Positions 36,961-47,795 of a stretch of 64,000 nt of DNA are shown here, in pieces; position 1 is the stretch's first letter, and each line of letters opens with the position of its first letter. Both the position numbers and the translations under genes were made by a program. Where the stretch lies: the NCBI GenBank assembly GCA_013398295.1, contig VZSF01002930.1, positions 491,138-555,137 on the forward strand, written 5' to 3'. This stretch comes from Chionis minor (Eukaryota; Chordata; Aves; Charadriiformes; Chionididae). Below the pieces are notes generated by a model that worked only from the letters and a program-made list of their open reading frames with translations, was not told where the DNA came from and did no database searches.

Positions 36961-38345
36961 CAATATCACAGAATCACAGAATCACTTAGGTTGGAAGAGA
37001 CCTTTGAGATCATCAAGTCCAACCATAAACCTAACACTGCCAAAACCACCACTAAACCATATCCTTAAGCACCACGTTTACCTGTCTTTTAAATACCTCC
37101 AGGGATGGTGATTCCATCACTTCCCTGGGCAGCCTGTTCCAATGTTTGATAACTTCATCTGCTTGTGCCCTCAGGACCTGAGGACGGGTTTCATCACATC
37201 CCACGGACTTGTGTACCTTCAGGTTCCTCAGATGGTCTTGAACCTGATCTTCTCCTACAGTGGGCGGTTTTTCATTCTCCCAGTCGCTGTCTTTGCCTTT
37301 TGCAACTTGGGCAGTGTGGCCTTTACTGGTGAAAATTGAGACAAAAAAGTCATAGAGTACTTCAGCCTTTTCCATATCCCATGTGACCAGGTCTCCCATT
37401 TCCTTAGAGAGGGGCCAAATTTTCCCTGGTCTTCCTTTTATCACTGACATACTTACAGAATTTTTTCTTGTTGCCTTTGATATCCCTGGCCAGATTTAAC
37501 TCTGTCTGGGCTCTATCTTGCCTAACTTGGTCCCTGGCTGCTCGGACAGTTCCTCTGTATTCCTCTCAGGCTACCTGTCCTTGCTTCTGCCCTCTGTAGG
37601 CCTTCTTTTTGCTTCTGAGTGTGTCCCAGAGCTCCTTGTTCATCCATGCAGGCCTCCTGGCTTTTTTGCCTGACTTCTTTGTTGGGGTACTTCGCTCCTG
37701 AGCTTGGAGGAGGTGGTCTTTGAATACCAATCAGCTTCCTTGTGCCCCTGCCCGGTGCTTTATCCTACGGTACTCCACTAACGAGATGCCCGAAGAGGCC
37801 AAAGTCTCCTCTCCTGAAGTCCAAGGTAGTGAGCTTGCTGTGCTTCCTCCTTGCTGCCCTAAGGATCTTGAACTCTGCCATTTCATGATTGCTGCAGCCA
37901 AGGCTACGCTTGAGCTGACATTCCCCACCAGCCCCTCCTTGTTGGTAAGGTCAAGGTCCAGAATAGCTCCTCCCCTCATTGGTTCCTCTACCACTTGGAG
38001 AAGGAAGCTGTCATGAATGCATCCCAAGAACTTCCTGGATTGCTTGTGCCCTGCTGTGCTGTTACTCCAACAGATATCAGAGCGGTTGAAGACCCCCATG
38101 AGGACCAGGACCTGTGAATGTGAGGCTGCTCCTGTCTGTCTATAGAAGCCCTCATCCGCTGCTTCATCCTGGTCAGGTGACCCCCTCCTCATCTCCCCTG
38201 CCTGTCCTTTCTAAAGAGCCTGTATCCTTCTATTTCAGCCCTTGAGTCATAGAAGCTGTTTCACCACGCTTCTGTGATGCTAATAAGGTCATAACCCTGG
38301 AGGCTGTGACAGGGTTATGACAGGGCTAACACATGTCTCTAACTC
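36961..38345 (-). mobile_element. CR1 LINE with internal deletion of the reverse transcriptase
   Basis: The 3' tail (ATTCTGTGATTCTGTGAT type) is at about 36964-36982, followed on the minus strand by the 3' UTR and the ORF2 stop (TAG, 37052-37054). Instead of about 1.2 kb of RT sequence, the C-terminal codons join straight to the EN-RT linker near 37150. Farther left come the endonuclease and, near 38280-38345, the sequence encoding the GYDL-type endonuclease start. The 5' end is truncated. The copy is therefore an internally deleted derivative, not just a 5'-truncated one. Confidence 0.93.
37052..38192 (-). pseudogene. CR1 ORF2, internally deleted (EN and linker fused to C terminus)
   Basis: Two frames remain. 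The endonuclease frame (37731-38192) retains DICW and the [11 protein letters not shown] segment. The catalytic-region GDFN has become GVFN (GTC at 38091-38093), and the SDH motif present in the copy at 45338 is lost. The second frame (37052-37450, 132 codons) runs from the linker ([20 protein letters not shown]) through [10 protein letters not shown] and QADEV straight into [11 protein letters not shown] and the terminal VVLKDMV. The entire RT, including the FADD box, is missing, yet the frame is kept across the junction. It cannot encode a working enzyme. Confidence 0.88.
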
Positions 38346-41300
38346 CTTTTGTTATTTATGTTTGCATAGAAATAGCCAGAAAGACAAGACGATAATATTG
38401 CTGTGTATTAACTGAACCCAGAATTTGAAAAAAGTTGTGGGTTTTTGTTTTGTTTTATTTTTCTGATAAGTTATGTAAAACTAAAAATATCCTTTATAGA
38501 CTGACACAACACACTGGAATTCAACGTCTCATCTATCAGTATACTGATTTTGGGTTTATTCATCTTTTTTTTTTTTTTCCAATACCTCTAAGCCTAATGG
38601 TGTTTTACATTGAAAAAAGTGTGGAAATGTGTATCTTTTTGTCTTAACATTCTAAGTCTTTAGAGAGTAATTAATATTTAAATATAGGGAGAAAAAGAGG
38701 AAAAAAATATATTCTCTTATTTTGGAGCCCGATACAGCCAAATCAAAGGGATTAGCTATGAATGCAAATCAAGCACACATTTTAATACTATCCTTGATGG
38801 TCAGTAAGCTATCTTGTAACAAGTTCTTCTTAAAGTTATAAGGGGCATTTTACTCAGCATCTACATCTACAGCTGTAAATCCGAAGTAGCAGATCAACAG
38901 AGAATTCCAGAAATGGCCACATTCCACCTGATGTCTCTCAAAAAGCCAAAAAACTTAAAATTCCAAATGAAACATATATGACCTTAATCCAGACATTAAT
39001 TCTTCTGAATACACCAGAAATTTCTGGACTAAAGTCTACACTTTCCCCTAATTTATGTCTGTCTCAGTCAGGAATTTTGGATCAAGTTTACTCTTAAGTC
39101 CCTTGCAAACTGGAGATGATTAAAACATCAGTTGTAAATATCAAAATTAATGTGTGTGTATATATAATTAAATCTTTTTTCTTTCTTGAAAAATAAACTA
39201 ATATCCATTAAGTAAAGTTATTTTTTCCAGTTCCCAATGATCAGAAATGTACCGGGTAGTTAGGCCTTGGAGTTCCTTGTAGATATATTTGGCAGTGTCC
39301 TCAGAAATTCCTTAGAATCTCTATTGAGAGAAGGATCCACATATGTATCAAATGCCAGTATAATTAGTCTGGGAAAAACATGCACACTTGAGTGACTGGT
39401 TCTTACATGGGGCTATATTAATCTGTGGGGATGTATTTAAGAATAAAACTATAAAATAGCTTAAGAGAACATTTTAATTACATTTTTAATTAATATTGAG
39501 TGGTAGTATATATACTTTTTTCCCAAAGCAGAACAAAAAATTCTTTAGTGTATTTTCATTTACCAAGGACCTCGCAGCCTTTGATATGAGCTGAGTTTAA
39601 ACCACAGATTCTTTTGTTGCTGACCTTTTTTTTTTGCCTTAGAAGACAAAATAAAGCATTTTTTTAGCATGATTCTGGTATCACAAAAGATATTCATAGA
39701 CTACCTGATAAGCAGTATGTCCCCATATACTGAACTGAAATAACCTCAATTTTTTTTAATTACTTTTGGGACAATAACGATTATAAATAGGTTTTGGAGA
39801 AGTCTTCAGTATCTGTACACCTTTTGTTGTGGGCTATTTCTGTCATCCTGAATGGATGCATGTGTGTGAAGGTAGACAGAGTCACTAAGATCAATAAGGA
39901 AAAGGAAGGATATTCCTTTTCTGGGGACACTATGCACAGAGAAGAACTTGGAAGGATGTTTCTGGAGCTCCTACCTGAGTTCCTTACACTACCCACTCTG
40001 CCAAAATCGGTTTTCTTCTGTTTGCTTTCTGTTTGGCACCCACACTAGCACTGGCTGAACACCTCTTCATTGGAAGGGAAAGATGAAAAAAATTCTCTTG
40101 TTTGGGAGACCATGTGGTTTTGCAGTTATGGTGGTCCTTGGAGAGATGGAAATGTAATCCTCCTGAGTGGGACTGCAGCCTAGAACTGTGCCTTCCCCAC
40201 CTCCTGAGTGGGTATTCTAGCCCTTTGACTCATACTGAAAAACTACTAGTGCCACACCTTGCTTTTCAGCCTTCTTTGAGTAGAGTCACAACACAGAAGT
40301 ATTCATCACACTAACCCATATGGTTAGTGTGGAAAAACAGACATGCTGGACTGCGGTCTAAATTTCAAGCTGCTCCTAAGTCCTCTCTCAGGTAGGCCAT
40401 CAGTGTACTGGCTGTCATTTGCCATGTCCTCTATACATAAGACTGAATAATAATTCCTACCATGATGATGTTTTATATATCTGAAACTATTATTTTTGGA
40501 TCTAAAATTTTCCTGGACTGAGCTACAGGAAACAGAAAGTTCTATCTGATGTTTTGAGTAAAGACAATTCAGCTGAAAGGAGTGCAAAAAGTATGACTGA
40601 TAAATTATGGAAGTGTTCTTGTAACTTGGAATTACACATGAGCAAGGAAAGTGCTCTCAGGGAGATATATTCAAATTATGACTTAGTGGATATCAAATGC
40701 AGGGTATGGTTAGTGTATGCCACACTGTTTTTTTAACTTAGCACCTGAAGAGTTCCAATAAACAAGGCTGCATTGGGCATCCATGACTAATGTATTTGTC
40801 TAACGAAAAGAATTGCCAGTGGTACACGTGAGTTGTCTGCAATACTCCAATCTCATTCCTTGCAACTGTTCTTAAATGTTCAAAGCTGTGAATTCTCACA
40901 CAGTTTTATGGTCATAAGAGAAGGTTTGCCACTTGCCCTTCTGCAAATGGTCCTGATCCAAAGCAGATCACACTCTGGGATTCCAAGGTTGGGATACATC
41001 TGATCTAATTTCATATATCGGCAATGAGATTTATATGACTTATTAGGATGAGGTAAATCTCACCCCAGAAAGGCTTCTTTCATTCTTTTGACTATAAAGG
41101 ATGTCTAATATAAATTGTTTCAACAACAAATGTTTACTTAGGAAAGATGAATTTCATTGCTACCAACTTCAGTACCTTTGCATCAAGGACAAATATCCAC
41201 GACAAATATCCTTGGTTTTTTTCTGCAAAGCAATGGAAAATATTATATACAATAAAAATTAGTTTGATGTGGGTGTAATATAAGCCATGAGTAGACAGAA

Positions 41301-43092
41301 AGGAACCTTTTCATCAGAATGATAACATGCTTGTAGGGTCAGATTCTCTTCTTATTCTTACTAGTATAAAGTGGAAGTAATCTTGCAAAAGTCAATAAAG
41401 GAAAACTGCTGTAAAATATGCATAGCAAAATGACAAATCAGGTCTGTTGTAATTCTGAGGTGCATAATAAATATATTTCAGGTCAAATTGCCTGTTAAGA
41501 TAAATACCTTGGTTTTAATGCAGTATTTTATTTAGAAAATGAAAACTAATCCAAGACATTTCCATTTAAATCAGGCATTATGTCTCTGGAGTCAAAAGTC
41601 TATGTTTTCTCAAATGTTCTGCTTTCTGCAGTCTATTGATACAATCTTATATGCTTGCTATATAAAGAAATAAAAATTTTTTTCAGTTATGTATCAGTGT
41701 AATTTAAAGTTACATTTTGTACGCCCTTTTCCCTCAGATCTTCAAAGGTTTCAGTGTTTAATTAGTATTGTTCTCATTGTCTTTGAGGGTCTGGAATTTG
41801 GTGGATATTCAGGCGGATATTCAGATTTGCCCACAGTTTCTTTCAATCACCAAACTCACTAGTCAATTAAAAGATAAGTCAGTATAGGTATTTTTTAATT
41901 ATACAGATAAGTAACTTTCTCCTCTTCTCAGACTCATGCAAACCAAAGGGAGTTCCATTTTAGTGTTGTAAAACCTGATTAAGTGAAAGGAAAATGAGAT
42001 GTAAGTGTCTCCTTTCCTGGGTTTCCTCCAAACTTAGCTGCTTCGATTCTTACAATTACATTAAAAATACAGTTAAAATGAAATATAAACCAAAAAACTG
42101 TATTTAATAGTTTTCACTTCACTTTCACGAAAAAAAAAAATTGAGAAAATGGAAAGTCTAGTCAGGAGGATCAGAAAAGTCGTCTCTCAGTTGTACGAAA
42201 TTTTAGAAAATCTAGTGAAATTAGGAAATTAGTAAAATTTAGCCGTTGCATGGATGGTCCAGAGCCAGAAATAGTTTAGAATAAATAACAATAAATACTA
42301 ACTTCTGTATGTAAATGTTATATTATGAAAATAAATTTTCTATTTCAAAATACTCTTAAGCTTAACAAAAAGCTTAGCTACACAGATGTCTTCCAAGTGA
42401 AGAAGACAATACAGGGTGTGTCAGCAAAGAAGGATGGAGAAGAACATACATCTGCAAACCACAGGCGCCGCAGTTCACCCAGCCATGAGTAGATTTACCC
42501 AGCTGGCAGAAAGCAAAGTTCAAATCAAGACCAAAACTGCCAAACAAAATTATTCTGGTTCAAATAGATAGTTCCAGACCTGAAGCTGTCCCCAAACTGT
42601 TCCCAGATGTCCTAACCCTAGTCAAAGATTTCATTGTGGACCCATGCTGTGAGCCTTCTCAGGCTTGTTTATTCAGGATTCCAGCAGGGGAGATGAATTC
42701 CAGCAGCCTGGAAGAATGTCTGGAGAGGCAGATGAGGCACTGAGCTGCTCCAGGACTATCCAGTTTAGATTTCGTTGGAACGAAGGCAAGTTTTAGGGAA
42801 AGATAATAATACATAGGCATGTGTTCACACAGAGTATGGTTCCAAAAGCATTTAAATTACATTATTCCTGTGCATTTAATTTACAGTATTCTTGTAAGGA
42901 GACAGCTAATGGCTGAGTTATTAAATACTTCTCTGGTATTTATGCAGTGAAAATACACCACACATAAGACAAGAATGTATGTTACAGCACCGATATTAAT
43001 AACTGTCCGTACCTTTATCACAGACAACCCGAAGCATGACTGTTCTTTCTCAGTGAGAACTAGTCACTAAATCAGTGTATCATTGCCTTCAA
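38346..43092. other. Unique AT-rich DNA, no gene seen
   Basis: About 4.7 kb of AT-rich sequence. It contains T-rich runs near 38437-38464 and 38566-38579 and a GT/TA stretch at about 39151-39168. A patch of more balanced composition at 42400-42790 drew attention but shows no long frame, splice pairing or repeat signature. No features could be supported. Confidence 0.55.
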
Positions 43093-45595
43093 ATCAAAGA
43101 ATCACAGGATCACAGAAGGCTAGGGGTTGGAAGGGACCTTCGGAGATCATTTTGTCCAACCCCTCTGCCAGAGCAGGTTCACCTACAGCAGGTTGGACAG
43201 CAACACATCCAGGCAGGGTTTGACTATCTCCAGAGAAGGACACTCCACCACCTCTCTGGGCAGCCTGTTACAGTGCTCTGTCACCCTCAAAGTAAAGAGG
43301 TTTTCCTCATGTTGAGATGGAATTTCCTGTGTTCCAGTTTGGAACCTTTGCTCCTTGTCCTGTCACTGAGCACCACTGAAAAGAGTCTGGCTCCATCTTC
43401 TTGACACCCACCTTTTAGATATTTATAAACATTGATGAGATCCCTCTCAGTCTTTTCTTCTCCAGGCTAAAAAGGGCCAGGTTTTTTAGCCTTTCCTCCT
43501 AAGAGAGATGCTCTATTCCCTTGATCATTTTTTTAGCCCGCTGCTGGACTCTGCTTAGTAGTTCCCTGTTCTTCTTGGACTGGAGATCCCAGAACTGGAC
43601 ACTGTGCTCCAGATGTGCTCCAGGTGTGCTCCCCTCAACAGGGCAGAGTAGAGAGGGAGGATAGCTTCTCTCAACCTGCTGGCCATGCTCTTTTTAATGC
43701 ACCCCAGGAAACCATTGGCCTTCTCAGCCACAAGGGCACATTGCTGCTTTGTGGTCAACTTCTTGTCCACCAGGGCTCCCAGGTCCGTCTCTGCAGAGCT
43801 GCTTTCCATCAGGTCGTCCTCTAACCTGTACCAGTGTATGGGATTATTCCTCCCTAGCTTCAGAACCCTACACTTGCCCTTGTTGAACTTCATTAACTTC
43901 CTCTCCATGCAACTCTCTAGGCTGTCCAGGTCTTGCTGTATGGCAGCCCAGCCTTCTGGTGTGTCAGCCACCCCTGCAAGTTTTGTATCATCAGAAAACA
44001 CGCTGATGGTACACTCTGTACCCTCATCCAGGTGGTTGATGAATATATCGAACAAGACTGGACCAAATACTGACCCCTGGGGAGACTGATAGTTACAATG
44101 CCTCCAACTAGACTCTGCGCCACTGATCACAGCCGTCTGAGCTCTGCCATTCAACCAGTTCTCAATCCACTTCACTGTTCACTCAGCTAACCCACACTCC
44201 CTAAGCTTACCTATGAGGATGTTATGTGAGGCAGTGTCAAAAGCCTTGCTGAAGTCAAGGTAGACAATGTCCACTGTGGTCCCCTCATCCACTCAGCCAG
44301 TCATGCCATCATAGAAGGCTATCAGATTGGTAAAACATGATTTCCCCTTGGTGAATCCATGTTGACTATTCCCAGTAACCTTCTCTTCCTCTACATGCTT
44401 AGAGATGACATCCAGGATGAGCTGTTCCATCACCTTTCCAGAGATGGAAGTGAGGTTGACTGACATGTAGTTTCCCGGGTTCTCCTTCTTGCCCTTTTTG
44501 AAGACTGGCATGATATTAGCTTTCCTCCAGTCCTTAGGCACCTCTCCTGTTCTCCATAACCTTTCAAAGATGATGGAGACTGGTATTGCAATAACATCTG
44601 CCAGCTCCCTCAGCAGTAGTGGGTGTATCCTATCAGGGCTCATGGATCTGTGGGTGTCAAGCTTGCCTAAACAATCTTTAACCCAATCCTTCTTGATCAA
44701 GGGAGCATCTCCCTTACTCCAGGCTCTCTCTTTTACCCCCAGGGTCTGGGATTCCTGAGGGTCAGCCTTAGCGGTAAAGACTGAAGCAAAGGCAGCATTC
44801 AGTAACTCTGCTTTCTCTGCATCCTCCATCACCAAGGCGCCTACCTCATTCAGCAGCGTGCCCACATTTTCCCTAGTTTTCCTTTTTCTACTTATGTACT
44901 TGAAGAAGCCCTTCTTCCTGTCCTTGACATACCTTGCCAGGTTTAATTCCAAGTTTCCTTAGCCTTCCTTGTTGCATCCCTGCATACTCTGACAATGCTC
45001 CTATACTTCTCCCAATTGGCCAGTCCCTTTTTCCACATTCTGTAAACTTCCTTCTTCCATCTGAGCTTTTCCAGAAGCTCCTTGCTCATCCATGCAGGTT
45101 TCCTTCCTCCTTTGACTAATTTATTGCTCCTAAGGATGCACAGATCTTGAGCTTGGAGGAAGTAGTGCTTATATATTAACCAGCTCTCTTGCACCCCACT
45201 TCCTTCTCGAGCCTTAGCCCATGGGATTTCCCCAAGCAGGTCTCTGAAGAGGCCAAAGTTAGCTCTGCTGAACTCAGGGTTGTAATTCTACTTTTTGCCC
45301 TGCTTCTTCCATGCAGGACCCTGAACTCTACCATCTCGTGGTCACTGCATCCAAGGCTACCCCCAGCCTTCACATCCCCAACTAGTCCTCCTTTTTTTGT
45401 GAGCGAAAGGTCCAGCACCACACCTCTTCTTGTGGATTCCTCCACCACCTGTGTCAAGAAGTTATCATCAACGCTCTACAGAAATCTCTGGGACTGAGTG
45501 TGCCTAGCTGTGTCATCTCTCCAGCAAATGCCAGGGTGGCTGAAATACCTCCATGAAAACCAGGCTATTTCCAGCCACCAAATAAAGAAGTGCAC
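43093..45595 (-). mobile_element. CR1 LINE, long 5'-truncated copy
   Basis: The 3' tail begins at about 43093 (degenerate ATTCTTTGAT/CTGTGATCCTGTG octamers on the minus strand), followed by the AGGTCCCTTCCAACCCCTAG-type 3' UTR. Minus-strand coding sequence then runs through the C-terminal domain, RT, linker and endonuclease to about 45595, where similarity ends within the endonuclease. About 2.5 kb survive. The sequence is closest to the copy at 61855-64000, sharing the same 3' UTR type and long stretches of RT. Confidence 0.95.
43179..45457 (-). pseudogene. CR1 ORF2, degraded
   Basis: The endonuclease piece (45176-45457) keeps the SDH motif (45338-45346). The linker and first half of RT (44293-44952, 219 codons) include FKYISRKRKTREN, FKKGKKENPGN and [11 protein letters not shown]. 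The second half (43555-44175) has the catalytic box as FSDD (43987-43998) in place of FADD, then [20 protein letters not shown]. The two RT halves lie in the same frame, separated by TGA stops at 44293-44295 and 44179-44181. An 11-bp tandem duplication (43607-43628) shifts the frame near the C terminus, and HLSYEERL is cut by TAG at 43499-43501. The product could not be a full ORF2 protein. Confidence 0.9.
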
Positions 45596-46707
45596 TTTTT
45601 TTGAGGCAGTCCTCCTACAATTGCTTGATGATGATCATATTGAAATATTAAGATTTCTGAAGTGCAAATAAATTCTGTCTAAAATTTTATTGTAGTAAAC
45701 CGATATTTTCAAGTGGATCTGAGCTATTAATACAGGTAAAGACAGATCTGTCACAGAAATGAAAGGATCTAAACCTTAATTTGTGGTTTTAAATTGATAT
45801 ATATCTCTATATATATCTATATATCTCTCAGAAAATGTCTTTATTAAGTATTTCTACAATATCCGTCACAGTTGCTGTTCTGGGTGACCATCTGGAACAA
45901 TGGTTACTGTTATTGGGAGTTATCTTCTGAATGTGCCCTCTTTCACCAGAGTGCAAGGAAAACACACAAAACCAAGCTAATGACTAATCTATAGAAAGAT
46001 CTGCAGAATTTCAGTGGTACCCAAACTTATGTTTCCTCAAAAATATTAAGACTGAATTGCAGTCAAGAATGCTGGTTTTGCCTTTTATTTTCTCTGTGAA
46101 CTTCTGTCCAAATAAAGTGTTTTCTCAAAAAAAAGCAGATCTCAAGGTTTTTAGGAGGAGTTAGAAAGACATGCTAAAAAAAGTTGAGTATCTGACTATT
46201 CCAAAATACTTCAGAGACTTCATCAGAAAACCTTTGCTATTTGTTCAATGCATCACCTGCATTTAGATGTTTTTTGTAAAATGTATTTCTAAATAAATGT
46301 AAGGGTATGAATTATTAATATTATTGACAAGGATGACACATTGTCTTGTATTCTCAAGACTGTGAGATGCATAGATTGATTAACCTGATTCAGAATGTCT
46401 ATCTATACCTATAGGTATTGATACTGTAAGTTTGAAAAAAAAATGTGTTATTAATATTTAACGCAGTGAGAAAAGTTGTTCTTTTTGAAAATGGATATGA
46501 TTTCCTATATTGAGGTCAAAGAAAGATAGCACAATCAATGCAAGTAGTGACCATTTGAGATTTTAAGGGCAACTGCTACCATTAGAGCAGATAAAATCAA
46601 ACAACCACTACATGTATAACAAATGGCATCTGGTCTTACATGTCAGAGAGGACTGCTAAACACCAGCACTTTGGTGTTAAAATGAAAAGGGAAACTTGTG
46701 CAGAGAT
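45596..46707. other. Unique AT-rich DNA between two CR1 copies
   Basis: About 1.1 kb. The only feature is the TATATCTA-type tract listed separately. No gene or further repeat was recognised. Confidence 0.55.
45796..45829 (+). repeat. (TATATCTA)n-like microsatellite
   Basis: Alternating ATAT and TCTA/TCTC units make an imperfect tandem array of about 33 bp. Confidence 0.85.
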
Positions 46708-47105
46708 AGTGGATGAGGGAATTGGGATTGTTTAGCCTGGATAAAAGGAGGCTGACGGGAGACCTTATTGACTTCTACAACTACTTGAAAGGTGGTTATA
46801 GCGAGGTGGGGTCTGTCTCTTCTCGCAAGTAACAAGTGATAGGACAAGAGGTGATGGTGTCAAGCTGTGCCAGGGGAGGTTTAGATTGGATATTAGGAAA
46901 AACTTCTTCACTGAAAAGGTTATCAAGCATTGGAACAGGCTGCCCAGGGAAGTGGTGGAATCGCCATCCCTGGATGTATTTAAAAGACAGGTAGACATGG
47001 TGCTTAGGGACATGGTTTAGTGGTGGGGTTTGGCAGTGTTAGATTGATGGTTGGACTTGATGACCTTAAAGGTCCCTTCCAATCTAGATGATTCTATGAT
47101 TCAAT
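46708..47105 (+). mobile_element. CR1 LINE, 5'-truncated 3' end
   Basis: In plus orientation, the copy begins within the ORF2 C-terminal domain and runs through the segment TGGAACAGGCTGCCCAGGGA. It reaches the ORF2 stop (TAG, 47018-47020, after codons for MVLRDMV), then the 3' UTR (GACCTTAAAGGTCCCTTCCA) and the octamer tail at 47085-47105. About 400 bp survive. The 5' part of the coding piece has drifted out of frame. Its C-terminal peptide ([11 protein letters not shown]) and 3' UTR match the copies at 36961 and 35238, so these three share a subfamily. Confidence 0.95.
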
Positions 47106-47554
47106 GATTGCACTGATGTTAACTACTAACTTTAAAATATATCTCCTGAGACCCCAGGGGACTGGAGTGACTACAACATTCATTCTTTACTGTACCATAG
47201 ACGCCATGGGGGCAGGGCAGAGGAGTTATGAGGAGAATGTCAAAACTGAAGTAAATAGGAGTATTTCCTGGTTCTTGGGTCTGGATGTACATTTACATTT
47301 GAATCCTGACAGTCTATCAGGATGAGGCCATGGTGTGTACCATTTCCCTGGGTAACGTCTGGTAAGGAGACCTGAGGTTGCAGGTCTGCAGGTCGTGGGG
47401 TTACACTCCATTAGATCTTAGTCTGAACAGCCATGTGCCAAGAAAACAAAATAACCTGCAGTACGCACTGGCTTTGCAGCTGAGGCTGAGCTGTCAATAC
47501 TAACCTTTATTTAAAGGAATTAAGGACTTTGTAAAGGCCCCTGCTAGGCTGGAA
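47106..47554. other. Unclassified DNA between a CR1 tail and a SINE fossil
   Basis: About 450 bp of fairly balanced base composition with no element, gene or RNA that I recognise. Short frames at 47104-47325 and 47226-47411 look accidental. Confidence 0.5.
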
Positions 47555-47795
47555 GCTTGATATAATGATCTAGCCATATGTCTGGCTGTCATCGAGTCCT
47601 GAGTTCTGATCTGGGCTTTGATGTTCGTGGCATCTGCAGTCTTGGGCAAGTTGCTTCTGTGCTCTGTGCCTGCAGAAGGGAACAATGATACTCGTCCGCA
47701 TAGAGAAGTTATGCAAATTCATTAGTAACTGTTTGTGAAGGGCTTTGAAGTAGAAAATCACTCCATAATTGCTAAGTATTATTTAATAGCTCTTT
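47555..47795 (+). mobile_element. Ancient MIR/CORE-type SINE
   Basis: The run reads like an eroded MIR-family SINE in plus orientation. A tRNA-like head remnant (GAGTCCTGAGTTCTGATCTG) is followed by the core segment CTTGGGCAAGTTGCTTC and then CTCTGTGCCT (47641-47670), a GGGAACAATGATACT stretch, and a tail GTGAAGGGCTTTGAAGTAGA ending in TGCTAAGTATTATT (47731-47782). In MIR-type SINEs these parts occur in this order: head, CORE domain, then an LINE-like 3' tail. MIR elements are rare but known in birds and long extinct, so heavy decay is expected. The start is approximate. MIR3 or a related CORE-SINE cannot be told apart by eye. Confidence 0.8.
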
